Shown here: piece by piece, positions 43,203 through 59,763 of the stretch
Position numbering within the stretch: position 1 is the stretch's first letter
Layout: each line of letters opens with the position of its first letter
Notes under the pieces: model-generated
Told to the model about the DNA's origin: nothing
What the model saw: only the letters and a program-made list of their open reading frames with translations
The model's database searches: none
Translations under genes and position numbers: made by a program
Source of the DNA: Bolinopsis microptera
Taxonomy: Eukaryota; Ctenophora; Tentaculata; Lobata; Bolinopsidae
Length of the DNA stretch: 64,000 nucleotides
Assembly (NCBI RefSeq): GCF_026151205.1
Contig: NC_087077.1
Location: forward strand, 4,836,001 to 4,900,000
Direction of reading: 5' to 3'

Positions 43203-43438
43203 GGGCCGTGTAGGACTGTACCAGGCGCGGCCGTGTAGGACTGTACGGGCTGTGTATGACTGTACGGGCTGTGTAGGACTGTACGTGTAGGACTGTACGT
43301 GTAGGACTGTACGTGTAGGACTGTACGTGTAGGACTGTACGTGTAGGACTGTACGTGTAGGACTGTACGGGCTGTGTAGGATTGTACAGGCTGTGTAGGA
43401 TTGTACGTGTAGGACTGTACGTGTAGGACTGTACGTGC
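43203..43438. repeat. 14-bp minisatellite ACTGTACGTGTAGG and variants
   Basis: Six to seven near-perfect 14-bp copies at 43277-43368 are flanked by longer variants containing GGGCTGT. Confidence 0.9.
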
Positions 43439-43655
43439 CCCTCAATGTAGGCCTCCCACTTGTTACTACGTACACTGTATTACGTACAGTGCACTGTATA
43501 ATATCATGTACATAGTTACATATTATCATGTACAACACAGCTTCAAGCAGAGCTACAGTCCACTGAACAACTGTGTGTGTACAGTTGCAGTTACAGGAAT
43601 ACAGTAACTATGTTGTACTAGTCGTGTGTGCATTATAAGAAGTGTGATGTTAGCA

Positions 43656-44040
<385 letters not shown>

Positions 44041-44250
44041 CATCTGCTGCGTTGTCAACTTAATAGAATGATCTTATTTAAACAAAAGCAACTGTGCTCA
44101 CTGTGCTACTCACACTATTAATAGGGCATTACACGTGTCAGTTAGCTGTGTGTGTGTGTGTGTATTTATATAACATTAAAAACATGTTTATTTCACACAA
44201 ACATAAGTCATAAGTATAACGTCCCGTGATTTATACACATATCACGTGAT

Positions 44251-44290
44251 ATATGGACACGTTCATTGAAGTTTGAGGATATTGGTAAAT
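44251..44290 (+). repeat. Left perfect 40-bp terminal inverted repeat
   Basis: It starts ATATGGACACG and ends GATATTGGTAAAT, and is the exact inverse of 47195-47234. Confidence 0.9.
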
Positions 44291-44483
44291 ATTAGTGACC
44301 CTACTAAATGGCACGATGATGTAAAATGTGTCACACTATAAAACTATATAAACCCTCAATGGTTAGGATAATCGTTTCATCCTCTAGATAAACTTTGTCG
44401 CATAACGATATCTTTATCAGACGATAAGATATCGCTTAAATGCGGCCGGCAGTGAGTTGTAAACTTTGTCACACTATAAAAAC

Positions 44484-44626
44484 GTGACAGAGTTTATATG
44501 GACCCCTTGTTGCCGTGTTTGACCAAATTTTCGAATTTCAAATTTATAGGATAGTTGCATATGACTATTATCTACATATTTAGCGACTTTTTTCGTTAAA
44601 TGGTAGCACCATATAAACTCTGTCAC
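44484..44626. repeat. Internal 18-bp inverted repeat
   Basis: GTGACAGAGTTTATATGG (44484-44501) is the exact inverse of 44609-44626, separated by 107 bases. Both copies carry the GTGACA/TGTCAC core of the motif that recurs across the element. Confidence 0.85.
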
Positions 44627-45083
44627 ACATTTAAGAAATTTATATGAGGGATGTTTATGACATCCTGACAAGAAATGCCGAATAGTCTAGCATTATTTTG
44701 TGAGCTGAATGTGTTTGGAATTGTTCACATATTTCATTGTTATAGGCAAATACAAATACAGAAGGCAGAAATAGGTAAATTTAGTCACATAAATTTGTAT
44801 GATATCTCAACATGTGTGAAATTGAGTAAATATTAGTATACCAACTTAAACACCCTATATTACGTACTATGGATCAATTAACAATATTTCAACCATACGC
44901 CGGTCATATAAATTATTATATGGCAGTGATATGTTAACATGGGCAAAATTTCAACACCTGAACAGGGTAAAAATTTGTAAATTTCGTCACAAAAAAAATA
45001 TTATAACTTTATTTGCTCCGTGTTGGCAAAATAACTAATTTATCGACATAGTGATGGTGATAAAGTAACATTATGTACTAATT

Positions 45084-46165
45084 GAGGTATGATTCTTCAA
45101 AATAGGGGCAAGAAATGTAAATTTCGTCACATCAGCCATAGCATTAGTTAGATAGATTTTCTTTCATATCAACTGCCCTTATTATAGCTAGAATGGATTT
45201 ATACAGGAAATATAGAAACCCATGCCCATTTTTCATCACATTGAAATTATACTGTTGGGGCAGGAAAAGTAAATTTCGTCACATTTCGGTAAATTAGTGA
45301 TATCAAACTCAGCATTGTTAAACTTGGGTTCTGATTTGCTGAAAAATAACCAACCAATAATTCCTGGAAGAAAATTGAATTTTAACTGAGGTATGGTTCT
45401 TTAAAATAGGGGCAAGAAATGTAAATTTCGTCACATACGTAATTTTAAAATTTAGATAGATTTTATTTCCTACCAATAGTCCTTATTATAGTCGGAATGG
45501 ATTTATACAAGAAATGTAGAAACCCATGCCAATTTTTCATCACATTGAAACTATACTGTTGGGGCAGGAAAAGTGAATTTCGTCACATTTCAATAACTTA
45601 GTAAAATTAAACTCAGCATTGTTAAACTTGAGTTCTAATTTGCTGAACAATAACCAACCAATAATTCCTGGAAGAAAATTGAATTTTAACCGAGGTATGA
45701 TTCTTCAAAATAGGGGCAAGAAATGTAAATTTTGTCACATACGTCATTTTAAAATTTAGATAGATTTTCTTTCATATCAATAGTCCTTATTATAGTTAGA
45801 ATGGATTTATACAGGAAATATAGAAACCCATGCCAATTTTTCATCACATTGAAATTATACTGTTGGGGCAGGAAAAGTAAATTTCGTCACATTTCAGTAA
45901 CTTAGTAAAATTAAACTCAGCATTGTTAAACTTGAGTTCTATTTTGCTAAACAATAACCAACCAATAATTCCTGGAAGAACATTGAATTCTAACCGAGGT
46001 ATGGTTCTTCAAAATAGGGTCAAGAAATGTAAATTTCGTCACATACGAGTACGTCATTGTAAAATTTAGATACAATTTCTTTCACGTGAACAGTCCTAAT
46101 TACAGTCCGAAATGATTAATACAGAGATACAGGAAATATAAAAACCCCTGCCCATTTTATAATGT
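45084..46165. repeat. 304-bp tandem repeat, about 3.5 copies
   Basis: Copies begin with GAGGTATG at 45084, 45388, 45692 and 45996, exactly 304 bp apart. Each full unit holds two GTAAATTTCGTCACA-type motifs, one after GGGGCAAGAAAT and one after GGGGCAGGAAAA. The fourth copy stops near 46165. Confidence 0.93.
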
Positions 46166-46218
46166 ATGTAATATGTTAATCACAGACTATTTCATTCTAT
46201 AATCATTGTTTCCAAATT

Positions 46219-46662
46219 TAACCTATTTATGATGTCTTATCATTTTGTGACGATGTTTACATCAACTGCCCTATACTTGAATCAACTGTATCCGTGTATC
46301 GTCCTTATATAGAGTTTTCCCGCAAAATTTAACTTATTTACGATGTCGTATCATTTTGTGACGATGTTTACATCAACTGCCCTATACTTGAATCAACTGT
46401 ATCCGTGTATCGTCCTAATATAGAGTTTTCCCGAAAAATGTAACCTATTTACGATGTCGTATCATTTTGTGACGATGTTTACAACAACTGCCCTATACTT
46501 GAATAAACTGTATCTGTGTATCGTCCTTATATAGATTTTCCCCGCAAAATGTAACCTATTTACGATGTCGTATCATTTTGTGACGATGTTTACATCAACT
46601 GCCCTATGCTTGAATCAACTGTATCCGTGTATCGTCCTTATATAGAGTTTTCCCGCCTTCCA
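46219..46662. repeat. 111-bp tandem repeat, four copies
   Basis: Copies begin TAACCTATTTACGATGTC or close variants at 46219, 46330, 46441 and 46552, exactly 111 bp apart. Each carries TTTTGTGACGATGTTTAC, the inverse form of the motif found in the 304-bp units. Confidence 0.93.
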
Positions 46663-47194
46663 AACCAAAATCAGATATAAATGATTTCGGAAATTCACCC
46701 AGAATTTCAAATTCCATATAATGTGACAGAATTTACATCATTTCCCAATAACCAAGTGCATGTATTAGCTAACGTTTCAAAACAACATATTTTAGGGCTA
46801 TGATTGGCAGAAGAACCATCAAATAATGAGTTGAAAGGGTTTTGAGGACACCTCACAGTAGAAAAGAGGTCTCGTATTCTGAGTGTGACAAAGTTTACGA
46901 AATATTGCCTTAAAGCCGTTCGATCCGTGCCCTTTAACCAATGTTGTATCATAATTGTTAGATTGACCTAATCTACTATATTTCAGACCAAGGAATGATA
47001 ATTGGGCAGCTATGGTAAACAATGTCACAAAAATGTGACATTTTTTACATTATAGTGCCTAAAAGCAATACATTTTATTTCTGAGCAGTGCATATGGGAG
47101 TATGGGTCACGTGGCTAATGTTCAGAACTTATGAACACGCTAGATTAATAGATGCTAAAATTAAGCCACTATCGTCGAAAACGCTATTTTAGAA

Positions 47195-47234
47195 ATTTAC
47201 CAATATCCTCAAACTTCAATGAACGTGTCCATAT
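47195..47234 (-). repeat. Right perfect 40-bp terminal inverted repeat
   Basis: The exact inverse of 44251-44290. Immediately outside it is a 12-bp palindromic insertion (ACACATATGTGC) that is absent from the left side. Confidence 0.9.
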
Positions 47235-47383
47235 ACACATATGTGCATATCACGTGACTATAATATGCGCATATATCACGTGATTACAGGCACATATTTA
47301 GTGTTATTCTCTGCAGACTAGTCAGGTGAGTAGTAGGTTAATTGAACTGCTGCCTCTAAAATTAAAACTTGTACTCCGCCGAC

Positions 47384-48282
47384 CTCCTCCTCTTAGGTCC
47401 ACCTCCTCTTCATCCTCCTCCTCTTCCTCCTCAGTCCTCATTCCTCCTCCTCAGCTCAGTCCTCCTTCTCAGTCCTCCTCCTCATCCTTTTCCTCAGTCC
47501 TCCTCCTCCTCAGTCCTGCCCAGTCCCCCTCCTCCTCCTATTCACTCCTCCTCCTCCTCCTCCTCAGTCCTCCTCCTCCTCAGTCCTCCTCCTTCTCAGT
47601 CCTCCTCCTCCTCCTCAGTCCTCCTCCTCCTCAGTCATCCTCCTCAGTCCTCCTCCTCCTCCTCCTGGGTCCTCCTCCTGGGTCCTCCTCCTCCTGGGTC
47701 TTCCTGATCCTCCTCATTCCTCTTCCTCCTCCCCTCCTCAGTCCTTCTTTCACTCCTCCTCGTCCTCAACAGTCCTCCTTCTCCCCAGTCCTCCTCCTTC
47801 TCCTCCTGGGGCCTTTTCCTGGGTCCTCCTCCTGGGTCCTCATCCTCCTGGGTCCTCCTCCTCCTGCTTCTCCTCCTCAGTCCTTCTCCTCCTCAGTCCT
47901 TCTCCTCCTCAGTCCTTCTCCTCTTCCTCCTCCTCCTCAGTCTTCCTCATATTCCTCAGTCCTCCCCCAGTCACCCTCCTCCTCAGTCCTCCCCCAGTCA
48001 CCCTCCTCCTCATTCTCATCCTCCTCATCAGTCCTCCTTCGCCTTCTCAGTCCTCCTCTTTAGTCCTCCTCCTCCTCCTTTTCCTGGTTCCTCCTCCTCA
48101 GTCCGCATTCTCCTCCTCAGTCCTTCTCAGTCCTTCTCCCAGTCACCCTCTTCCTCATCCTCCTCATCAGTCTTCCTTCTCCTTAGTCCTCCTCCTCAGT
48201 CCTCCTCCTCCTCCTGGGTTCTCCTCCTGGATCCCTCTTCTCCTCCTCAGTCCTTCTCCTCCTCCTCAGTTATCCTCCTCAT
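47384..48282. repeat. CCTCCTCAGTC polypyrimidine minisatellite, about 900 bp
   Basis: A highly degenerate array of CTCCTCCTCAGTCCT units, including CCTCCTGGGT variants. Serine/proline-rich frames span it in more than one reading frame, which argues against coding. Confidence 0.9.
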
Positions 48283-48456
48283 ATGAACCTTATATGTTGT
48301 AACTGTTCTGTCGATGTGGAACAGGCCTGTTTGACTTTCAGATGTTCATGTAGGAAATATGGCTTCAATTGTTTGCCAGCTTGTGGACGATGCCATGGTA
48401 TGAACTGCACAAACATTAGACATGATGAACCTGAAGAACAAGCGAATTTTGATTAA
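48283..48456 (+). CDS. Short CXC-like cysteine-rich ORF, probably a protein tail
   Basis: The 57-codon frame contains CCNCS, then CLTFRCSCRKYGFNC, PACGRCHGMNCTN and an acidic end. Nine to ten cysteines are spaced C-x-C...C-x4-C-x-C-x6-C-x3-C-x2-C-x4-C, followed by TN. Such zinc-binding CXC-like tails are common at the C-terminus of uncharacterised, often transposon-linked proteins in invertebrates. The sequence upstream is the polypyrimidine minisatellite, and no other domain is visible, so this is probably the last exon or the surviving end of a broken gene. The ATG at 48283 is the first in frame after the repeat but may not be a true start. Confidence 0.55.
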   Translation: MNLICCNCSVDVEQACLTFRCSCRKYGFNCLPACGRCHGMNCTNIRHDEPEEQANFD

Positions 48457-52562
<4,106 letters not shown>

Positions 52563-52725
52563 CACGTGCACATTGCACAGACAGCGTGGCCGCCCACGTG
52601 ACCAGGCGCAGACAGCGCACTGCCGCTCACTACAGGAAACTCTGGTAACCATAACGATCACGTGTTATAGCCCAGCAACTCAAGTACAAGTTACCCACAC
52701 CACGTGACCCACCACGTGACACGTG
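52563..52725. promoter_or_regulatory. Cluster of six CACGTG E-boxes
   Basis: CACGTG occurs at 52563, 52595, 52659, 52701, 52713 and 52720, and TGTCACGTGACA stands further on at about 52870-52881. No TATA box or recognised exon is next to them. Confidence 0.45.
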
Positions 52726-55700
52726 GACTAGGAAAAGAGAATAGATAGCTTTATGTAATACCCGCAGTATGCCACAGCTATTCTGGTACCCTAGGATCCA
52801 ATAAGACGGTGAGAGTGGTGGGTATATTGAGCTGGAACACACCAGGAACCCACTACTATGAGCCGGAATGTCACGTGACAGTTCCCACCGCACCATCTCC
52901 CACTGCACGGTGGTAAAAATAATCGTTTATATAATACACACACACACACTCACACATACATGAGGTATATTTTTATACACAAATGCACAGGCTGTGTGAC
53001 TAAAATATATTTCCTTGATATGAGCCTGTGTTTGCTGAGTGGGTTTATAAATAGCGACCACGCACCCCTCGTAATGGCTTGTAATATTAATAGAGATGGT
53101 ATATTACGTTTACTAGGTTTAGAGTTCATTAGATACACGGCGGAAATGTGTTGCTTGTTGATCATGGTCACAAGCTGTTTAACGGAAGTTCCTGCATAAC
53201 GGATTTTTATGGTCATATTTTCCTCTTAATTTTATTTGAGGGTGATATTAGGGTTGGCCCTAAGGGCTGGGTCAACTTTTTCGTCCGTGATGTCAGAGTG
53301 ATAAATTGATATTCCCTCACGATTATCAGTTGTTCCATGGTAGAAAAATATCCTTTCATGAACTGATCCATTGCAAAGAAAACACCAGTATAAGATGTAG
53401 TTATAAGATCAAATTGGCCGTTAGACGACGAGAAAGGTTAACAAGCAATTAGGTGCTTGGTGAACGAATCGAAATGTTTTTTTTTTCTCTTCTAAAGCGC
53501 TGTTCCTAACATTAAAACAGCCGCGCGCCGTTATAAAATATATGGATCAGTTCGCATAACTTTGGTATGGTGTATACAGTTTACACCGCCCTAAACTCAC
53601 GATAAAGTAAACGTGACGTCATACAATGATCGTTACGTCATGCTTATCTATTGTCACGTGACAAAACAAAACCTCTTCATCAAATGCACGACTTCCAGGC
53701 CAGAATTAGAAGTAGAAAGTTCGACATGAAGCACTTTGATTGTCGATTAGAGATCAAAGGGGATGTCGTGTTCTACTACCACTTGGTGTGTATTACCTGT
53801 ACTGGGCGCCACGGCGACAGTACTTAACTCACATGCTGGTTCCCTCCCCACTAAAGCATGATAACCGAGTAACCTGCTCCATTTGCGACAACTTTAATCT
53901 CCACCAGTTTACAGTTCCCAATTGTAACGAAGAAGAAAATATCGTTTAAATGGATCCTTACCTCTTTAAACTTGGTTCTTGAAAAATCCACAAACTTAAA
54001 TTTGTCAGTAGTAGTGTAGTAGTGTGGTCACCCAGTATTAGTGTGGTGTCGCGTGGTTGTGTAGTCAAAGATTTTAAGTTGGATAAACGAATAGTGGGCA
54101 CGTCAGGGGGTATGATGATGGACACGAGGTATTTAAATATATACCGAAATATACTGAATCTGGTCCCGCGGAAGTGTTTAAAGTTGTTCAAAAGATTGCC
54201 CAGTGTTAAGATTGCCTGTGTTTATTGTTGAATACGAGTAGAATGATATAGAACAAAATCATCTAGATAGTCAAGAAGACTTGAACTAGATTATATATCG
54301 GAACCCATTTACAGAGGTTACCTAGAAACAATATTTTTAAGAGAGTTGAGCAGGTTTGGGCAGGTTTGGAGCCAGTGGTACTGGTACAATAAATATTGGG
54401 GCTGTGATATGTTAACTTCAAGTTGTAAAGCTGTTAGCATTGTTATGCAAGTGATGCGTCGAGTACTCTTAAGCAACAAGTCTGATTTATTGGAATATAA
54501 GGCCAATGTGGCCCAAGGCCATATTATTGTGAACTACCCCAGACAGTATATCTAGAATTTAAATTAGCCAGTACAATGTTAGAGTCTTTACTGTTCAAGG
54601 AGTTGAACTTCAAAAGAATGATCAACCATTCTACAGAAGCACTAATCTGTTAGGTAGTGTCTTGTTCTTATGTTATTATTATGAGGGGTTCTTTAGTAAA
54701 TGATATTAGTATTACGAAATGAACACCATAACTAGAGTTATATTGCACAATCTCTAAATCTCAATATTTAAACATCACAAGTCAGGCTCTTAGTACATTG
54801 GACCGAAGTGTCACCTGATCGGATCATGTGACCTCTTGATACGATAGCACCTTTTGAAAATATGCTCTAAAAGCTTGTAATACAGCGTGAGATTCCAAGA
54901 AAAATTTACTCCAAAAAATAGGGGAATCATCGTATCATCAGCAGTGTCTGACTAAAATGAATATTTTTTACGTTTAATCATTTAATGGCAGTCAAAATCT
55001 CGTACAGCTGATAATATTTATATTATATATTTAAACAATGCATCAAAGAAAAATATTATCAATTGAGCATCGATGAGAATGCTATAAATAGTTCGATCGT
55101 AATTTGCCCTTACAAGTTTGGGGCATATCTTAGTTTTATAATACTGAGCTCTTCTGATTTACCATGATGCTCTGTTGATACACATTTCAACTTGCCCTAA
55201 ATAAACCCTGGCTCATATTTCTAATAGTAGTCCCAATAAAGATGTAATAAGAACGAGCACTAATCCTTGTGGTGAGATCTAACTCAGGTCTTATTAGAAA
55301 CTGTTTATTTGTGTAATATATGTAATAGTGTACTTTTAACTAGAACAAGTGCTATCAAAATACCATCCCTGTTCCTATCTCAACCGATATGTTAACACCA
55401 CATTTAGAACTTAATACAATAAACAATCGATGAAAGATATTGTTAAAATCGCCTCCGGAATCCAGTGTGTTGAACTCATTAACGACACTAAGTCTAATGT
55501 ACGCTGATTAGCTCCAATATTGATAATATCTCAACACTACGGTTACTTATCAAGTTATCAAGGTGCTAGACTTTATGTGATGAAATCCCTCCTCATTAGT
55601 GGGATCTAGTGTGTCTTCTAGACTGACTCTTCCTGTCTCCTACTCGTTGCAAAGTGTATTGTTGGTCCTGGAAATGGGGTCTCTGGTTCCTGATAACTTA

Positions 55701-56560
55701 ATCTATTCAAGTTTATAAACTACTACTTTGGTCGTACAAAGTATTGGATAGGACTATGATAGAATGAAGTTTGTAACATCAAGTTAAACGTTATCCTCGC
55801 AAAAATATTAATTGGTATCAGAATAGAGTGCCACCTGTCCCAACTTATATAATTATAAATGTAGCAAATTAGTAGTCCTCCTCTCGGTTCCTTGGTTACA
55901 TAGAAACTTGGAACCATTCCAACTTTATATATACTACGAAGAAGAAGAAGAAGTTGCTCGCTTTATCTGTTAAAAGAACTTACAAAGTTTGCTCATTGTT
56001 TCCCCAGGTCTCATTCATTCTCTGGCATATTGCGACAATAAAGAATGCAATTCTGTAAGATTCCAATAATATCAGATAAGCAATGAACTAATTTCCCTGA
56101 ACCAAATCTCGCTGTAACACTTCATGATGTCATGTCGTGAACAGCCCCCTTCCGTGCCCCGCGTAACGTTACATCACAATGACACGCAGAGTCACGTCAC
56201 TCAGTGACGTCATGCGGAACAAAGGGAGCAGGAGCCGCGAGCGTGGCACACTCCTGCAAGCGTGGCACACTGTTCACAGTGTGGCACACTGCTGACAACA
56301 CACCCAGTTACTACCGTGTGGTATCACCGAGTGTACATCCAGTGTATGTGCAGCGGTCAGCTGCTTGCACGGCTCATTACTGGTCAAGACATCGCACCGC
56401 GTCGGCGAGTCTTTGTCAATCGACCATTGGCTTTACAGCGAGGCCGGGACATCCCCGCAACTAACGCAATAGTACTAGCAAATATTCTGGTCACAATCTT
56501 ACAGAGTCTATTTTGTGATGCGGACGCGCAGTACGTGCGCGCGCGCTTAGCTCTTCTTTG
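52726..56560. other. Intergenic stretch upstream of SPCS1
   Basis: No conserved exon was recognised. CRE-like sites (TGACGTCA or near) occur at 53614 and 56205. A GCGTGGCACACTG-type short repeat lies at 56242-56292. Short open frames here show no family resemblance. Confidence 0.45.
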
Positions 56561-56693
56561 ATTCGTTGTAAACCTGAGACAAATTACTCTGCCGTTGAGT
56601 TATAAATGGAGATGACCGTTATTGGCCTTATCGTGTATATCGTAATTACACTGAACAAGTCTGCTAACGTACACTCCTCTTAGGATATAGAAA
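56561..56693 (+). promoter_or_regulatory. Probable promoter/5' UTR region of SPCS1
   Basis: A GC-rich patch ending in GTGCGCGCGCGC stands at about 56517-56550, and 130 bases of more neutral sequence lead to the ATG. No TATA box sits at a convincing distance. The assignment rests on position only. Confidence 0.35.
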
Positions 56694-57825
56694 ATGTTGG
56701 GTATCGAGTTCCGCATCCCTGAGATGGTGAGTACATACACTTGTTTTTACATTATTCTCGATCTAGCCTGAGAAATTGAGATCAAGGACAAACTCCGCCC
56801 AAAATTATCATTTTGAATCGTCAAGGACGGTTGAATGACTCTTTACTATAGTTATATGTATGCATTAGGATTGTACAACTTCGTGATATCCTTCTGTACC
56901 GACCTCGTCTCAAATGTGATTGTTACATTACTCAATTCTACAGAATCATAATGACGCATGTGCACGGATACGATGACCACGTGTAATGATACATTTGTGT
57001 CCCCATATTTTTTGTGCTTAACTTAAGTCATTCCAGGATTTTGAGGGTCAGAAGTTAGCAGAGATATTGCAGTACGTGATATTGGGCGTCTTCGGGGTAA
57101 GTGAACGACAATTTCCTCTTGACTTTCTATTTGACTCACCCTGTATGTCTTTTGAAAACAAGACATTCCCAGCAGTCAGCACTATGAATACATTTAAAAT
57201 AAACGAAATTGTCGGTCTTAAATCCAACATCGCAATTCATAACCCAATCCCATCAGATCGCTGGATTTATCTGGGGATACATCTGTGAATCATTCCAGCA
57301 AACCTTCTACGTCGTAGCAGCTGGGTCTCTAGTTGCCTCGTTGGTAAGTCTTGAACCGATACTTCCGTCTTTCATTTTAAATTCAATCTTCATGCAGAAT
57401 TAAATTGCCCAACTCAGAAAAAGGACTTTAACCTCAGCTATTTCCGTTAAATGTTGTCCAGTTTTGGTCAAATGATCGCCCCTGTCATAACCTGGCTAAC
57501 CTCCAACACTGTGTTAAATACCCCTTGACATATTACCTCCCAACTCAAGGGGGTTGTTATTAACATTCTGAGTCTGGGGTTAAAAGTTACCAAATGTCCG
57601 GAGAGTGTAAGTTGAGGGGGTTATGCCGTTATGAGACGTTAGCATATTTAACGTTAATGCCGCGGAATGGCGGATAATTTTGTGACTGATCAATACTTCT
57701 CTCCTCAGGTTGTGATGCCACCCTGGCCTATCTTTAGGAAAAACTCCCTACCCTTCCACCCTGCTGAAAAACTCGAGAAGAAAGTAACTCTCGGCAAGGG
57801 CAAAGCATCTAAAAAGAAGAACTAA
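56694..57825 (+). CDS. SPCS1: Signal peptidase complex subunit 1, 4 exons
   Basis: The exons are 56694-56726, 57037-57096, 57257-57343 and 57709-57825, all joined by GT-AG introns in phase 0 (310, 160 and 365 bp). They give 98 residues, close to the family's 102. The N-terminus carries the conserved DFEGQKLAE (12-20). The first membrane segment covers about 21-41 with GFIWGY. A second follows at about 48-62, and the hallmark PPWPIFR is at 64-70. The tail is lysine-rich (KASKKKN). The protein is a small two-pass ER membrane subunit of the signal peptidase complex. In known complexes it is not catalytic and helps limit cleavage of membrane proteins. No exon exceeds 39 codons. I see no lesion. 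Confidence 0.92.
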
Positions 57826-58186
57826 GGGATGTTCTTTTATAATGTTTTAAATTTTTATATTCAGCAAGATTTCATGGGATATGATCATGAGATCTTAGAT
57901 TTCATAACTCTTAAAGGGTTCATACGTTTTTAACGTTTTAATGTTAAACTTAGCATGGAACATTCTAACATAAACCGTTATTGCTAGCACTGCTTATTAC
58001 CTTATAACTTGCCCCTCCCTGAAACAGTTTCTAACATTACAAGCAGAGCTGAATTTATCATGGTCATTGAATTAAGTTGCTCATTGGCGGTTCAAGTGCT
58101 GGCACTAGACGCAGATTGTTCTATTGGGCTTTTTCTTTAAAGTTTTACCCATTTTTCTTCGAGAATTTGACATTTTTGGTTAAGAT

Positions 58187-58200
58187 AATAAATTAATAAA
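58187..58200 (+). terminator. Polyadenylation signals after SPCS1
   Basis: Two overlapping-range AATAAA hexamers (58187-58192 and 58195-58200) lie about 365 bases after the stop codon, which would give a 3' UTR of about 380-400 bases. The link to SPCS1 is positional. Confidence 0.55.
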
Positions 58201-58411
58201 CACTACTGTTGGATTATTTGAATTTCAGAGAATTGTATAAATTATTACTGTGATATTACTTTGATTAAGCTGGTTTCAGTGATGAAAATGACGGTATCTT
58301 CATTTGTTCTACATCTTGTTCAAATTTTTGGCACTGAAAAATATCAAAATAGCAAATAAATGTTGACCATTTAAAAAATACAATCGATAATTGAAGTTGA
58401 TATAACCACAC

Positions 58412-59410
58412 GTGCACTCCAGAACCATCTGCCAGATCAGATCTGCGACAACGGGACCCAGATATAATATTAATAAGCATATCTACAGTTTGGCCGACAA
58501 AGATGTCCTGCAGGATGATCTCAACTCTGTTGTTAATTGGGCTAAGTGCAACAACATGGCCCTTCATGAGGATAAGTTCGAGCTTCTTGTTCACAAGCAT
58601 TGTCCAAAGAACTCCTTGTTTGATCATCCATTCGCCATCCAAGCTCAAACATATGAAGTGTCTAACGGAAACATGCTGTACCACACTCAAACTGTGAAAG
58701 ATCTAGGAGTGACAGTTTCCGCTGATTTGTCCTGGACCCCATACGTCAACAGGATAGCTGAACGCGCAGGAAAAGTTGCTTCTTGGGTGCTAAGTGCGTT
58801 CAAAACGAGAGACAAAGCCACCATGATGACTCTGTACAAGTCTCTCGTTAGAAGTCATCTGGAGTATTGCTGTCCTCTGTGGAATTGCTCTAAGAACAAG
58901 GACATCCAACAGCTAGAAGGGATTCAGCGTACGTTTACATCGAAAATAGATGGCACCCAGCACCTCAACTACTGACAGAGATTAAAGGCCCTAGATCTGA
59001 TGTCATTGCAAAGAAGAAAAGAACGGTATTTAATCATCAACATGTGGAAAGTTCTGCATTGCAAGTGCCCTAATGATATTGGTATCCAGTTCTCGGTGAC
59101 TCTCAGACATGGTCAAAAAGCAGTTGTGCCCAGTATAGCTAAGTCCAGTAGTCAACGTAATCAAGCACTACATGACAACTCATTTGCAGTTACTGGACCT
59201 CGATTATGGAATGTAATCCCAACACATATGCACACCATCGAGGATCCTATGCAATTCAAAGCAGCTTTAACGAACTTTGTGAAGTCATTTCCGGACGAGC
59301 TTGACGGATGTTACTCGTCTAAATTTCTTCGAAGTAGCGCGCGCCGCTTTCTTCTCGAAATGCCCGATGGCAAGAGCTACGAAGTAGCGCGCGCCGGGTC
59401 AGATCATTAA
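58412..59410 (+). pseudogene. LINE 3' fragment: RT C-terminal region with one nonsense codon
   Basis: The frame starts just after where the RT catalytic box should be (SLADKDVLQDDLNSVVNWAKCNNMALHEDKFELL). It continues through VKDLGVTVSADLSWTPYV, SLVRSHLEYCCPLWN and the C-terminal GPRLWNVIPTHM. A TGA at 58973-58975 interrupts an otherwise continuous frame, which resumes with QRLKALDLMSLQRRKERY. The copy is 5'-truncated at about 58430 and inactive. It is a CR1-like family different from the three upstream LINEs. Its last codons run into a 16-bp direct repeat, GAAGTAGCGCGCGCCG, at 59331 and 59381. Confidence 0.82.
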
Positions 59411-59449
59411 CAATGGTCAACGGACGAGCCTCCAGCTCCAGGATACAGC

Positions 59450-59763
59450 CGTCGGAATGGAAACTCCTTGCTTGATTGGAGTGGTGATAAAACAGTTTCT
59501 ACACTGTCCGGGGGGTCGACTTTTTCGATGGCCCGATAGAGGATTCTATGTGTCTTCAAGTAGAACGTCCGGGAAGGTCTTATGTGGTCGTCCTCGGTAG
59601 CGCTGGCCATAGGATGGTTGCCAAAAAGGAGTTGTTGAACAGGTTGGTCCTGTAGACGGTAGACATGTCCTGCAAAACGAAGTCTTCGTGTCTTTATAAT
59701 ATCTGTCCCCGATGGAATCTTTCCGTAAAGAACGGAGTTAGGTGTATGTGATTTCTTCTTTTC
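59450..59763 (-). pseudogene. LINE C-terminal fragment inside the repeat unit, copy 1
   Basis: Reading on minus from 59763, the frame contains NSVLYGKIPSGT, RRLRFAGHVYR and QPVQQLLFGNHP, the C-terminal part seen in many invertebrate non-LTR polyproteins. A shift in frame is then needed to continue with RGRPHKTFPDVLLEDT, followed by a stop. The upstream side is closed by a TAA at 59764-59766. The fragment is therefore broken at both levels and was captured when the unit amplified. It continues a short way past the unit edge into unrelated sequence. Confidence 0.65.

Larger units (their letters stand above)
44223..47283. mobile_element. 3-kb non-coding inverted-repeat element filled with satellites
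   Basis: 44251-44290 is a perfect 40-bp inverse of 47195-47234. Outside it, both sides continue with related CACGTGAT/CATAT sequence, giving an imperfect inverted repeat of roughly 65-90 bp. The interior has no credible ORF. It is dominated by two tandem arrays and by a recurring motif close to GTAAAnTTnGTCACA, present at least 15 times on either strand. This fits a large non-autonomous DNA transposon with repeated protein-binding sites. I could not define a target site duplication, so the exact ends and the superfamily are open. Confidence 0.7.

Noticed and set aside
47326-48063. 245-codon Ser/Pro-rich frame
   Set aside because: It follows a polypyrimidine minisatellite, and parallel open frames exist in another phase; no domain or splice context.
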